Assembly (NCBI GenBank): GCA_949775045.1
Contig: OX459110.1
Location: forward strand, 10,425,741-10,489,740
Length of the DNA: 64,000 nucleotides
DNA from: Metridium senile
Taxonomy: Eukaryota; Cnidaria; Anthozoa; Actiniaria; Metridiidae
Direction of reading: 5' to 3'
Below the pieces are notes generated by a model, which worked only from the letters and a program-made list of their open reading frames with translations, was not told the DNA's origin and searched no databases. The translations under genes were made by a program, and so were the position numbers. Positions 33,045 through 44,927 of the stretch are shown here, piece by piece. The first letter of the stretch is position 1. Every line of letters starts with the position of its first letter.

Positions 33045-34193
33045 ATGAACAACACAAGAAGCAACACAACAGTTCCTGTAGATCAAAATCCTAATATTCT
33101 GGAAGCGTTTGGCTATATTGTTATTCTCATCACAGCCTTGATAGGGAATATTATCGTTATTATTGTAGTAAAGAGGAACATGGGAGGAAAACTACGATCT
33201 GTCAGTTACTATTTTATATTTAGCCTTGCGGTTGCTGATCTTATAATGGCGATTGGGAATGTGCCAGAGAGGATAACACGATCAATAACCTCTGATGTAT
33301 GGATGATAGGCGGTGGGTTAGGAGTAGCCATTTGTAAAGTAGTTAACTTCGTGGAGAAGTATGCCATCATTGTGTCCGTGTCAAGCCTAGCGGCTATTGC
33401 TGTGGACCGATTTTTCAATGTATTCTCGCCGCATCGAATTATTATTACTACTAGAAGATGTTTTGTAATCATCGGGTTAATATGGTCTTTATCTTGTATA
33501 TACTGCTTGCCGATATTGGTATACGGGAATTTGTTAGAAAGAGATAATAAGCTGTTTTGCAAAACGAGAATTTTCTTTCCAAGATGGACGCTTTGGTTTC
33601 TACCGTTCTTGGTCATAATATTTGTATCTTTATTCTTTGTTTTTGTACTATATTTTGCTATTTGTATTAAGCTTTGTATTCGCAGAACTCCTGGGACGAG
33701 AGATAATGGCAGTGGTAATCAAACATCAGTGGCACAAGGAGTTGTGAATCGAAAAGTCGCAAAGATGGTAGCTGCCATTGTGATAGCTTTTTATATCTGC
33801 TTTCTGCCTTACTGGCTAAGCTGGATCTTCTGTAGTTATCATTTTACTACAGTTATTTGCAATCGATCCTATTCTTCCATTGCTGTCTTTTTATCTTACG
33901 CAAACATCTCTCTTAATCCGATAATTTACGTGACTTTTAGTGAGAACTTCCGTGAAGGATTCAAGTCTCTTTTCCGAAGACTTTGCGTTAGACAGAAAAG
34001 AGCGCGCGTTCATCCGACGCGGCCGCGCGCGAACAAACTTTTGGCGGGAATTGGGTTGCGCAGCGCATCCGTTTACCAACCTAGTGTGCTGACAGCAAAA
34101 CAAGAAAACTATAGGGTTGAAAGCAATAAGACTAAAGACATTGCACAGCTTGGTATTCCGACAAAGCCAGGTGGTGCGCAAGAGGAGACCTAG
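33045..34193 (+). CDS. Class A (rhodopsin-like) GPCR, type B, copy 1
   Basis: An intronless 382-residue receptor. An in-frame TGA nine nt upstream supports the start (TGA AGC AAG ATG). The N terminus has NNT and NTT sequons. TM1 is about 22-43 (GNIIVI), TM2 57-77 with LAVAD (Asp65), TM3 94-120 followed by DRF (121-123) in place of DRY, TM4 139-160, TM5 180-208, TM6 239-263 with CFLPY (252-256, Phe where Trp is usual), TM7 275-297 with NPIIY (291-295). Cys97 and Cys172 suit the conserved disulphide. The basic tail follows Cys314. It shares PERITR after TM2, NFVEK in TM3 and CFLPYW plus WIFCSYHF around TM6 with the genes at 46301 and 60290, so it is a paralog outside the large duplication. The ligand is unknown. 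Confidence 0.93.
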   Translation: MNNTRSNTTVPVDQNPNILEAFGYIVILITALIGNIIVIIVVKRNMGGKLRSVSYYFIFSLAVADLIMAIGNVPERITRSITSDVWMIGGGLGVAICKVVNFVEKYAIIVSVSSLAAIAVDRFFNVFSPHRIIITTRRCFVIIGLIWSLSCIYCLPILVYGNLLERDNKLFCKTRIFFPRWTLWFLPFLVIIFVSLFFVFVLYFAICIKLCIRRTPGTRDNGSGNQTSVAQGVVNRKVAKMVAAIVIAFYICFLPYWLSWIFCSYHFTTVICNRSYSSIAVFLSYANISLNPIIYVTFSENFREGFKSLFRRLCVRQKRARVHPTRPRANKLLAGIGLRSASVYQPSVLTAKQENYRVESNKTKDIAQLGIPTKPGGAQEET

Positions 34194-35510
34194 TAATATT
34201 AAAAAAAAAAACGAGAAAAACAAGGATTATTTTTGGAAGATAAGGGACTGATATTGAACAGGAAGTTCTTTTTTCTTAGACTAAGAACAATTCGAACCGG
34301 TAACGGCGTTAGATAATTAAAATAGTCAGACACAGCTCTGAATGAAAATAAGCTTAACGTTCTTGGATTCTGTGTTAAATTTCAAGTTTGATATTTATAG
34401 TAAAGCCTAATATCAATTAATATTAAAATCAAATCAAAAGAACCTTTTTTCAATATTTACTACAAATTAAAGTCTGAGTTTAGGGGCAGACCATTTGACT
34501 TTTGAGGGGGTTGGAAGATTTTTATTTTGTGCAACATATTAGTTTCCCACTGACGAGCAAGCCAGATTTGTTTTCAGTCAAACAGCGGAGTATGATATAT
34601 TTTTTTCTAGATTGTCAGATTTCCTTTGTCACATTCTGTTTGCAAGATATTTTTTTCACATAACTTTTACTGTGCGATTTTTTTTCCTTGCTCAGAGGGC
34701 TGCAGGATATATTTTTTCAAAATCGCCACCCCCCCCCCCCCTTAAAAATTAAATGGTCCGCCCCTTACTGTAAGTTATGTCGTATATTAAAGTGAGCATT
34801 GATTAATGATTTCCTGTGTTGTTTACTTAATCACAACTCCTGTGCCATTTCTATATACACAATGACAATATTAATACTAAAAAGTAATTAGAAACTTCAT
34901 CTAAAGATTTACCTTTTTAGAAAAGCTTTTGTAGTTTTAAAATAGCATTTTCCTTGTATTAGTAGCTTTATCAGATTTATGTACATCTATTTAAAAAAAA
35001 TATAATCGCGCGCAATCAAAGCTATAGTTTACATTAATTCTGAACTCTGCAAAGGATGTCAGCATTTCTTCTCAGAATTGACTTGAATTTATTCAGCAGT
35101 TGAATTGAATTTACTCAAGTACATTTTAAAAATGACAATAAAGGAAATACAATATGAATGGGAACCCGTTACTGGAGATCTTCTCTAGCTGTGGGTAACG
35201 TAGTGCCTAACGTAGTATAATGGCGAATCTTGTAAATAAATGAATAGAATGATTTACATATTTATAAACAGAAAACAATATATACAGTTGTAGTAGAAGT
35301 AGTGAAAAAAGCACAATGAAATGAAAGAGTGTGTGTTGTTGAAATGGTATAAACTTTCGAGACAACATACTTCTCTTGTTATCAATCATGCTCAGCTCAT
35401 ATTACCGGCACCATTTGCAAGATTTAGTGCATGTGGCCTGTAGCTTCGTCTGCGACAACGTTTTTTGAAATAAGGGAATTCAGTTGAGCAGCTTTTGTAG
35501 TTTTGTATAG
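34194..35510. other. Gene-free stretch downstream of GPCR
   Basis: Holds a poly-C run (about 34730-34740) and AT-rich sequence. Nothing else recognised. Confidence 0.5.
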
Positions 35511-35742
35511 GAAATTACACCGTTCGAGAAGAATTAATGAAAAATACCGCGCGTATTGATGAAAGTGGCTGAGTAGCTATTAATTAATTGGAAATTCCAC
35601 CTTAGTTCTCGAAGAATTAATGAAAAATACCGCTTGTATTTGATGAAAGTGGCTTAATATTGGTATTAATGGTATTCTGCCTCTTTTATCAAATACAAGC
35701 GGTATTTTTCATTAATTCTTCGAGAAGTAAGATGGAATTTCC
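35511..35742. repeat. Palindromic element at the left edge of the large duplication
   Basis: Arms 35591-35647 (GGAAATTCCACC...TTTGATGAAA) and 35685-35742 (TTTATCAAATAC...GGAATTTCC) are inverted with a few mismatches. A further diverged left arm lies at 35511-35570. The 37-nt spacer contains the first base of duplication unit 1 (35671), and unit 2 starts with the right half only. Confidence 0.85.
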
Positions 35743-36039
35743 TATTAATAATAACACTGCACATCTACATAAAATGCTAGTCTCAGATGAAAAAAAGGCA
35801 ATAAAAACAAACACACACACAAGCTGCAAAGCTCGCCGGTAAGGACGCGTGTAATTAATTAATTGCACGGATTAAGAGAAAATACACTGTCAATCAACCA
35901 ATCAGAAACGAGCATTTTATGTAAATGTGGTATTAATATAATAACTGCCTACAATCATCATCGTTGTCATCAAAGTCATAAAAGTATAATATCAATATTG
36001 GAAATATTAAAAGTTGCAGGTGATTGGACTATTAATAAG

Positions 36040-36250
36040 AGTGCCGTGGCGAGGGATGTGGGATCAGGGATCACATGTCTGGGATCGCGGGGATCAAATA
36101 GTCCGAATCAGCTGGGATCAGGGATCACAAAAGATAAATCGGGATCGTAAGAATAAATTCAGGGATCAGAACATTTTTCTGGGGATCAGGGATCAAAATA
36201 CGCGAGCTTTTTGGATCAGGGATCCAACTATTGTGTAAAATATCGGGATC
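36040..36250. repeat. GGGATCA-rich cluster
   Basis: More than a dozen GATC sites occur in about 210 bp, mostly as GGGATCA, often doubled as GGGATCAGGGATCA. The spacing is irregular. The unit 2 version (47825-48190) is longer. Confidence 0.85.
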
Positions 36251-36539
36251 AATCACGAGAAAACATCCCTCTTTCTTAGAGCAGCTTTTGTAACTGAACG
36301 ATGCCTTTGGCTATTTTTAATCCTGTTATTATAGTCTATGTTTATTAAATATGATACGGCAAAAAAGTCTGGAAAAGTGGAAAGGATCCAAATGAGTAAA
36401 GCACTTTTGAGATAAGATAGATTGATGACGGAACTAGAGTTTGGCTAATGGTAGATATATCCTTTAATCGAATTTGTCCGAGTCATAGACGACTTTCATA
36501 ATGGTCCCACTAATTATAATAATTTTTAAAATTTATGTT

Positions 36540-37078
36540 TTAAGGACGTTCGAGGGAAAAAGCAAAGTAAATGTCAATTTCCTGAGACTTTGCCAGTTGA
36601 TCAGACTAAATTAGACACATCAAATAAGCTAAAAACAATTGGGGGTCACCGTCGTTGTCTTGGTGGCAAAAACAAGAAAGAAAATCAGTAAAAAATACCA
36701 GTCATAAAAGAAGTCCCTAATATATACAAACTCATAATATTTGGAAATAAAGCGGTTTTTTGACGCAAAACTTGAAAATAACCTTTTTTGGAGAAAAAGG
36801 CCGTACGTCTCGAAAAAAATGGCCGCTTTTTGTCGTTTTCGAGTGTGAAAAAAAAATGTGAAAAAGCCGATTTTCTGTGTGATGAAAAAATGTCATTTTT
36901 TTCAAAAACTAAGCGAAGACGTATCTTCAGTAGTTATTTTGATTTATAAGATAAAAAAATGGGGGTCACCGTTCGTTTTTTTGAGTTATTTAGCTTCAAA
37001 CATCGAAAATCGGCTCGCCTACTTGTTTATCTTATAGAAGAAAAATCACCCATGCGTTCCTCACGCAAACGTCCTTAA
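36540..37078. mobile_element. 531-bp TTAA-flanked element, GGACGTT ends
   Basis: The element 36544-37074 has short TIRs GGACGTT / AACGTCC and TTAA on each side (36540-36543; 37075-37078). Unit 2 has a single TTAA at the same place ('atgttttaagaaaa', about 48470). 'gggggtcaccg' is repeated inside (about 36642 and 36962). Non-coding. Precise TTAA duplication is characteristic of piggyBac-type transposition; that link is inference. Confidence 0.88.
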
Positions 37079-37227
37079 GAGAAAAAAGCTATGATATGAT
37101 AGACATTTACCATAACAAAAAGAGTTTGAAAAATCAAAAAAACATCAAAACAAGGCATCAAAGGCCTCGGCAGAAAATTACATACAAATCTCTACATTTT
37201 TCATTGAGCATGACATCTTTGGTATTT

Positions 37228-38415
37228 TAATTAGCCATTTTCCTATCGAGTTTGGGGCCTGGGACGAGTGAAGTACGCAAAGGCGTCTGGGATCGTTACT
37301 CGGTACGCCTTCGTGTTTGATTACTGTAAACTACCACACTAAACAATCATGCCAAACTATAACTGCTGCGTTCCAAATTGTTCTAATAGCTATCGAAACA
37401 AATCTCTTGGCTTCAAGTTTTACTGCATCCCTAAAGATCCAGAACTGCGAAAAAATACGATATTTTGTTGAGGAATGATTCCTTAAAGGCTGACTCGCGA
37501 ATGACTCGTATCTGTTCAGACGCGGTGTCCGGTCGTTTCGATACTCCTTTTAACTGGTCGATTCGATACATATCTATGTTGAAGTAAGCAACGTAAAATA
37601 CCAAGTTATAAAGACATGTTATGATGATTTACTGGATCCGGAAAATTACGAAGTTTTGTGATAATATGGTAAAAAACTACGATGTTTTCATTATAAATTA
37701 CGGCGGTGATTGTAAGTTGTCATCTGTATCAAAACGCTTCTACTCGTAATTATCGTCTTTATTGCTTGATTTTTTTCTCAATAAGCCTAAAATACACAAC
37801 TGTATTCTTAGAAGAACTACATTTAAGCTCAAAATGTTTACTTTTATACTAAAAACTGGTTTATTATACGTGGTTATTAGACATTTACTCGGTTAATTTG
37901 TCACAGATATTAAACTAATCGGTGTATCGAAACGACTCTACTTGTATTAAATTATCGTTTTCATTGCTTGATTTTTTTCTCAATAAACTTTTAAAACACA
38001 ACTATAATCTCATTCTTGCATGGAATAACTACATTTAAGACATTTATTTATTGGAAAATTACGAAGTTTTGTGATAATATGCTAAACAACTACGAGGTTT
38101 TCATTATAGATTACGGCGGTGTATCGAAACGACATTACTTGATCGTCTTTATTGCTTGATTTTTTCTCAATAAACGTAAAATACACAGCTATATATATTC
38201 TTAGAATAACCGTCGTAAAACAGAACAAGTACATTGGTCAATCGGTTTTATAAGCTTTGCACCTGGAATATCTTCTCAGTCACTTAGCGAAAACATCGTT
38301 TGTCAGCCATATTTACTATAATCAACTGACGAAGGCGTACCGATTAACGATCCCAGACGCCTTTGCGTACTTCACTCGTCCCAGGCCCCAAACTCGATAG
38401 GAAAGTGGCTAATTA
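37228..38415. mobile_element. 1.18-kb TIR element with THAP relic
   Basis: The element 37230-38413 is bounded by 85-bp TIRs with two mismatches (start ATTAGCCATTTTCC, end GGAAAGTGGCTAAT). TA flanks both sides (37228-37229; 38414-38415), and unit 2 carries one TA at the empty site ('ggtattttagccaaag', about 48658). The interior holds a truncated THAP-like ORF (37349-37471). It also holds about three diverged tandem units containing 'ttgcttgattttttctcaataa', 'aaaattacgaagttttgtg' and 'ttacggcggtg'. It is non-autonomous; the source transposase is not in the window. Confidence 0.9.
37349..37471 (+). pseudogene. Truncated THAP-type zinc-finger N terminus
   Basis: A 40-codon frame begins MPNYNCCVPNCSN and continues with KSLGFKFYCIPKDPELR before a TGA. 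The pattern M-P-x-x-x-C-x-x-x-x-C followed by an aromatic-rich FxFYxIPKDP segment matches the start of THAP C2CH DNA-binding domains, where the two cysteines form half of the zinc site. The downstream Cys-x2-His half is missing, so the domain cannot be complete. It lies 120 nt inside the left TIR of the element at 37230-38413. THAP domains are known at the N terminus of P-element-type transposases, so this is probably what is left of the parent's transposase. A splice to a lost second exon is the alternative. Confidence 0.65.
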
Positions 38416-38789
38416 GCCAAAGCATCAAAATTAACATGCCTATATCAAATGACAATGCAAAAATATACTTGAAAAATCAATTTCAGCTTCATATTATATG
38501 GTATTTATGAAAAAAGGTCTACTCATCACTATTATTATCGATCATATCCACTGCTTTTATAATCGTCCTAGCCATTTTTGGAATAAATATAGGCATTTAA
38601 TTCGTCATCATTGAAAAAGGTTTAAATTATCATCACCATCATCGTCATCATCAAAGTAATTTATCTTCATCATAATCTTTATAATAATCACCATTCGTTT
38701 GTAATTGTATCCATCATGATAAGAACCTATTCACAAAGATTCATCGTCATCATTGATCATTTTCTGATGAAGAATCCTGTCTCTTTTAA

Positions 38790-39245
38790 GCTGATGTTAC
38801 ACGCGACGATTTTTAGCGACGATTTTTCGAGGTACGGGTTGATTTCTTATACAAGTTACATGAGCCGGCCGTTTTTTCGCGCAATATTCCTACGAATTCA
38901 AAATGTTACACAGGACAATTTTTAGCGATTTCTGTAATGGCAACATCGTCCCCAGCTCCCAAGCCGCGCCATTTACGGCCGCCATCTTGTTTGTTGACAA
39001 CAGATCGATCCCGAACTGCATTCTGGGTAGGTGTGGCGCGAAAATTAGACGACAAAGCTGTTACACGCATCAACTTACTGAATATTCGTCATTTCGCATT
39101 GCGAGTTTTTGAAGTTGAATAAAAAACTCGCAAGGTGTTGCAGTATCCGAAAATCTGCGTATGTCGCATGTCACACGCATCAATTTTTTGCGCAACAGCG
39201 TATCGCGAAAAATCGTCGCTGAAAATCGTTGCATGTAACATCACC
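38790..39245. mobile_element. 456-bp MITE, GCTGATGTTACACG ends (unit 1)
   Basis: TIRs of about 40 bp: the left begins GCTGATGTTACACGCGACG, the right ends CGTTGCATGTAACATCACC; both carry AGCGACGATTTTTCG or complement. TTTAA-like flanks stand on both sides. Frames inside (e.g. 38937-39122) are not genes. An identical-length copy is in unit 2 (49073-49528), so insertion preceded the duplication. Confidence 0.88.
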
Positions 39246-39639
39246 TTTAAAACTGCCGGCATAGTTCTAATTCTATGGAATACTACTTACTCCAATGTGT
39301 GACTCAACTACGCAATGAGGCTCATTACATTGTCTCTCAGCATGATCGCTGTGTTTTAATTGGGATTCCTGTGGTGAATGGGTGGAACTGCTGGCTGGGT
39401 AGTCTGGTACAGCTCTTGTAACATGCTGCGAAAAGCACGTGAGGTCACGCCCACTTTCAATAGTTCGAGAAATGTTTTCTTGTAAATTTGACATACAGCA
39501 ATATCTCTAAGTTACAATTAAGAAGCCTAGTTCTCAAACCATAAGTGCAGACGTCAAAGGCCCCAGTCCTCTTGTACAATCATTGCTCGTGCTAAATCTC
39601 CCTCACTGTTTGCTCATTTGTTTACATATTTAATTTATT

Positions 39640-39895
39640 ATCGTAATACATCTAGATCTATTTATCCATTCATTCATTCTTCCATTCAGTTAATCATCGA
39701 ATTTTTATTCTTTCATCTATTCATTTATTTATTCATTCCTCCATCCATCCATCCATTCTTCTATCTATTCATTCATCCATACATTTACACGTCGGCTTAT
39801 TCATTCATTCTTCCATATATATATCCATTTATTCACCAATTCATTCTTCCATCTATTCATTCATGTATTCATTTCTCCGCCCTGCATCGGAAAAC
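39640..39895. repeat. TTCA/TCCA tetranucleotide microsatellite (unit 1)
   Basis: Imperfect ATTCATTC and CATCCATC runs; matching tract in unit 2 at 49935-50165. Confidence 0.9.
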
Positions 39896-40199
39896 ATAGC
39901 TCCACGATTTTGAACATTTGATCTTTCCAAGTAGAAACCCGCTTTTAAAAACAATTAAACATCCAGAGAAGCCTTTTACAGTATAATATGATTATATATA
40001 CTCAGACGACTTATAGCCGGCGACAAAATAATTTATATCATTCAAAGAGTTCTCGAGTTTCTACTGTTCGCTCGTTTTTGAATGAGAGTCTTATAAGAGA
40101 ATGACGGAGAGAATATAGCGATAACGATTAGAAATCTTGCAAAATGCGTGTTTTTTTCTTTCACGCATAGCCATGTATCACACATTAAAAAAAGGTATT

Positions 40200-40425
40200 T
40201 TCCGATGTCCATTCATTCTTCAATCTCTTCTTTCATCCACACATTCACATTCACCCATCCATCCATCCATTTATCCATTCATTAATTCTTCCAAATATTA
40301 ATCCATTGATATATTAATCCATTCATTCACCAATTCATATACATTTTCATCCATAAGAGAGAGTTGTAAAACGCTATGAGCTTTGGGAGTAGCGCTATAT
40401 AAATGAGGTCGTATTTATCCAATTT
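40200..40425 (+). repeat. TTCA/TCCA microsatellite plus LINE-tail-like sequence
   Basis: Second tetranucleotide tract, followed at about 40362-40415 by 'aaaacgctatgagc' and 'agcgctatataaatga', the kind of 3' UTR seen at the end of the LINE at 53270-53340. Matching sequence is at 50885-51105. Confidence 0.6.
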
Positions 40426-40576
40426 GCATTCATCTATCTATGTTTTCATATATACGCACTTTATCCAGGAAAGCTTTAGTTAATTATCATTCGTCTATCT
40501 ATTTATTTATATACATGATGATTGTGATTATAATGACGATGATCCAGCACATATCTAACATATCTAACATTCGTAC

Positions 40577-40717
40577 GGACTCTATAACTTTATTAAAAAA
40601 AAAAAAAAATTAACGACCATCATTCCCCGTCGGGGCTCTTCCGTGAGGTTCACTCACACTCACTACCACTACATTCAATATTTACAACACACAACTCTGC
40701 TCACATGTTGATTATGA
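40577..40717 (-). mobile_element. SINE body fragment (unit 1 only)
   Basis: The minus strand contains 'aacatgtgagcagagttgtg', 'gtagtggtagtgagtgtgag', 'cctcacggaagagccc' and 'cggggaatgatgg', the body of the tRNA-headed SINE seen at 62725-63190. The tRNA-like head is absent. A poly-A-like run (40584-40598) lies on the plus-strand side. Unit 2 lacks it at about 54065. Confidence 0.8.
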
Positions 40718-41477
40718 ATACGATTTTTGACGACTTTCAATTCATCACTCTTTTCTAAAAATATAAACAAAAATACAAATTAAAGTGTAATAAATTTATA
40801 AATTAATGGTAGCTTTACGATATATAGCAAAGGATTTGTATACGAAATATCAAGCTTATATATTCAAGGAATTTCTTCTACATCGACTTCAAACACTGTA
40901 GTCCGAAATTCCTAATGTTTACAATGGCAAATTTACCGCCTTGAAATTTTTGCCACGCATGCGTAGTCGTTTAACCGCTGTGTTTGCAATCAGCCTAAAT
41001 GATGCTAAAAGCTGTATTAACTGCAGAAAAACATTGAAGCGTCATTAAAGAGCCTTCTAGATAGCACATAACACATGCAAAATACATAACGAGATTTTTT
41101 ATAATAATTTTGTTTCCCTGTCATTTTAGTGCCTTCTAGATAGCATACATCAGTGCAATGATTATAGAAGTGTTTTTTAGTAGTGTTTGCATTGAAATGG
41201 GAGCTGCTCGCGGCGGGAACGTTTACAAACGAGCCCTCGACGTCGGTACAATCTCTCTAAATAAATATTTTTGAGACGAGAAAGTTCTGATTAAGACTTT
41301 CTCTTTAATCAATCCAGCGGAGGAGTTTAATTTAGTGCTTGTGTTTGTATTGTTTACTCTGCGTTGGTAGGCGGTGTAAACAAGAAACAGCTTCTCAAAT
41401 TTCATACCTTGCTTTCTATTTTTATCGTTTTCCCCGTTGGCTATTTTGTCCATGCTTTCGTAGCTGTCTGTTTAGCT

Positions 41478-41650
41478 CAGGGTCTGAATGAGGGGGTCCA
41501 AATATCAGTTCACAGCTAAATGTTAGCAATTTTCTCAGTTATCAGTTAAATTTTTCGGTTCTTTTTTTATCAGCTAAAAATACACGGAATTCTCAGTTAA
41601 CAGTTATTTTTTAGCCGTTGCTCAGTTAACAATGAACCCCATTCAGTCGA
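41478..41650. mobile_element. CAGGGTC element, unit 1 copy
   Basis: The left end CAGGGTCTGAATG is good; the right end CCCCATTCAGTCGACC is degenerate. The interior is 'cagttatcagttaaat', 'cggttctttttttatcagc' and 'gttaacagtta', as in 54848-55203 and (reversed) 12470-12696. Confidence 0.75.
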
Positions 41651-42944
41651 CCATGATTGTTTTTAAACTTTTTCTGAGACCGTTCATAATTTCTTTGTTA
41701 TTGTTATTTTTTATAATGACCTTCCCATCTTTTCAAAGAAGGCTCTGGTAAAACCATGGCTTCAGCTTCCGTCGTAATGTTTTAAATATTCTTGTCTTTG
41801 TCCTTGTACTTTTCTGTTTTGTAGTAACTTGCATTACACATATATTGCAGTTGGCTTTTCTTTCGACCTTTTCTAGTTTAATTTATTGAAGATACATTAA
41901 TCTGTGGTTTTCACCACATGGATAATGTTTTTCATTAATCTGTGTTTTATCGCATTGATGATAATGTTTTTCTTGTTTCTGTTTTTCTTGTTTCTGTTTT
42001 TCTTGTTTCTGTTTTTCTTGTTTCTGTTTTGTAGTCACTTGTATTATATATATGTTGCATTTGTTTTTTTCTTTCGACCTTTTCTGGTTTATTGAAGATA
42101 CATTAATCTGTGGTTTAATTTATTGCATCTTTTAATTTTCTTCTTAAATTCAAAAATGCAATTTATAATACTTCTCAAATTAAAACACCAAGTTGTTCAT
42201 GGCCAACCCAAATTAAAAACAGTTTATTAAACCTTTTTTTTTACCCTTTGTAATGCTGTTTGTAGTGATGTCCATATTAATTTTCTATAAAAGGTTTTGA
42301 TTGCTTGATACTTTAATTAAAAATGTCAGCGTTATATTAAAAAGTCCATTTCATGCTAGAACTTTCCAATAAAAAACGGTGGGTAAATCAGTGTCTTTCA
42401 AATAGTTAAAACAACTAACAATTAATTTCCTTTGATCGGTGCAGTACAATTTGCTTTATTAAAATAAAAATGATCAATTTAAAACAGCTAATAATATACA
42501 TATATACTTTAATACACATTCTAAAAAAAAAAAATATGATTGTTTTGAAAACACACAATACATAAAATAAAACAATTTGTTACAACATTTGAAATCTACC
42601 TGTATTATATATATGCAATAGTCTATGATATGAAAAATAACTTGTCGCCATATTATAAAAAATATATAACATATACATTTCAAGAAGAGTTGAATTACAT
42701 AAAAAAAAATTCTTAGAATAATACCCAGTAGTATCAAACATATTGTTTTTTTTAATAATCTTTCAATATTTTTAAATCAAAGCTTAGGAATATAATTTTG
42801 TAAATTTTTTTAGTATTTTTTATCTTAGTTTTTAAGAATTTTATCATTGTACTTTTTATATATTATTTATTCGGTATTTATTTTAGGGCCCTACTGAAAA
42901 TCGCCTTAATTTGCGAGTACTAGGCTCCCTCATTAAATATCATT
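41651..42944. other. Gene-free duplicated stretch
   Basis: AT-rich with 'ttttcttgtttctg' repeated five times (about 41965-42030), a run present only once in unit 2 (about 55556-55585). No gene. Confidence 0.6.
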
Positions 42945-43170
<226 letters not shown>

Positions 43171-43599
43171 AAACCTTTATATATCTGTAATCCTCAGTCA
43201 AAACCTCCCCACTGGCCCTCTCTTCGACCACTCTATTGTCATATTCAAAGTCCCTTTAGTAAAACTTCGCTGGCGGAAATGAGGATATGGAGTATTTAAA
43301 TCAAGTGCTATCAATCAATAAACCAGCGCTCAGTTTTGTTCAGTCTGGTCCTGAGTACTCGCTTTTAAAACTTAAAGAAAACAGTTTTTATAAGCCAGCT
43401 CTCGTGTCAAGGCAACACACTAGGAGCGGACACGCATAGTGGATTGATAAATGCTCAACACTTTTGATCAACATATTTGAGCGCCGTGGGAGTTGAAGGT
43501 GACTACGACGTAGTTTTAAACGAAGTCAAGACCTTTTTAAATATCGACGCGTTCGCGCAAGGTGTCGTACGTTTTTAATTTAAAACAATTATTTCTTTA

Positions 43600-44640
43600 A
43601 AAAGATTCACACAGTCCACACTAGTTTCAAATTCACCGATAGTTATCGTATAATGTCTTAGAAACACTAACCACCAGCCAACACTAGTTTAACCTAAATA
43701 TAGCTATCGTATATTTTTATTCCAATTGTTTTCTTATAGAAATGCTGACACAGTCCACACTAGTTTCAAATTCACCGATATAGTTATCGTATAGTTTCTT
43801 AAAAACATTAACCGGCAGCCAACACTATTTTAACCTAAATATAGCTATCGTATATGTTTATTCCAATTGTTTTCTTAGAAATATTGACACAGTCCACACT
43901 ACGTTTCAAATTCACCGATATAGTTATCGTATAGTTTCTTAAAAACATTAACCGGCAGCCAACACTATTTTAACCTAAATATAGCTATCGTATATTTTTA
44001 TTCCAATTGTTTTCTTATAGAAATGCTGACACAGTCCACACTAGTTTCAAATTCACCGAAAGTTATCGTATAATGTCTTAGAAACACTAACCACCAGCCA
44101 ACACTAGTTTAACCTAAATATAGCTATCGTATATTTTTATTCCAATTCAGTGTTTTCTTAGAAATGTCGACACAGTTCACACTAGTTTCAAATTCACCAA
44201 TAGTTATCGTATAATGTCTTAGAAACACTAACCCGGCGGCAGCCAACACTAGTTTAACCTAAATATAGCTATCGTATATTTTTATTCCAATTGTTTTCTT
44301 ATTAGAAATGATGACGCAGTACAGTCCACCCTTTAGTTTAAATTCACAGATAGTTATCATATGGTATCTTAGAAACACTTAATTATACAACCCAATATAT
44401 ATATTTAGCTTTTTTATCGTATATTTTTATTCAAATTGTTTTCTTAGAAATATTGTCACGACCCACACAAGTTTAACCAATATATAGTAATCATATAATT
44501 TTAGTTCAATTGGTATCTTAACATTAACACAGCCCACACGAGTTTAACTACTACTCATTAAAAACTTGAGCGCAATTATTTTCTTAGAAACACTGACGCA
44601 GTCCACACTAGTTTATTCACATATCTGCGTACATATTTTA
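43600..44640. repeat. ~125-bp tandem array related to the 95-bp family (unit 1)
   Basis: Units alternate two half-repeats. One has 'cacagtccacactagtttcaaattcacc' with TAGTTATCGTATA; the other has 'agccaacactagtttaacc' with 'tatagctatcgtatattt'. Each is followed by 'ccaattgttttcttagaaa'. The core 'aacac(c/t)gacgcagyc(c/t)ayactagttta' plus TATCGT is shared with the 95-bp family, so the two satellites probably have a common origin. Units decay towards the right end. Confidence 0.88.
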
Positions 44641-44780
44641 CTTTAACAAATGATTTAAGATTACAAGCACATCTACTCTGCTTGTGTGACGGCGAGTTAT
44701 ATCGTACATAATTTATTCCAATTATTCTCTTAGAAACGCAGCCTACACCAGTCTAACTGCCTGTTATATAATCACTGGTA

Positions 44781-44927
44781 TAGAGTGGTTCTCATTAACC
44801 CGTGAAACAAAGTGTATTTATACTAAAGTGTGATAGTCAAATAGCAACAAAACAACACAATGGAATTAAGGTGTATTAAAGAGTAATACACTAAAGTGTG
44901 TTTCACGGGTTAATGAAAACCACTCTA
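44781..44927. mobile_element. TA-type MITE, TAGAGTGGTT ends (unit 1 only)
   Basis: TIRs TAGAGTGGTTCTC / GAAAACCACTCTA with inner AACCCGTGAAAC / GTTTCACGGGTT. Unit 2 shows the empty site ('cactggtatctttcc', about 59012). Same family as 1741-1888. Confidence 0.9.

Noticed and set aside
38937..39122. ORF rich in Pro and Arg (also 49220-49585)
   Set aside because: Lies wholly within a MITE with 40-bp TIRs; no domain and no protein-like conservation between the two copies beyond the DNA identity.
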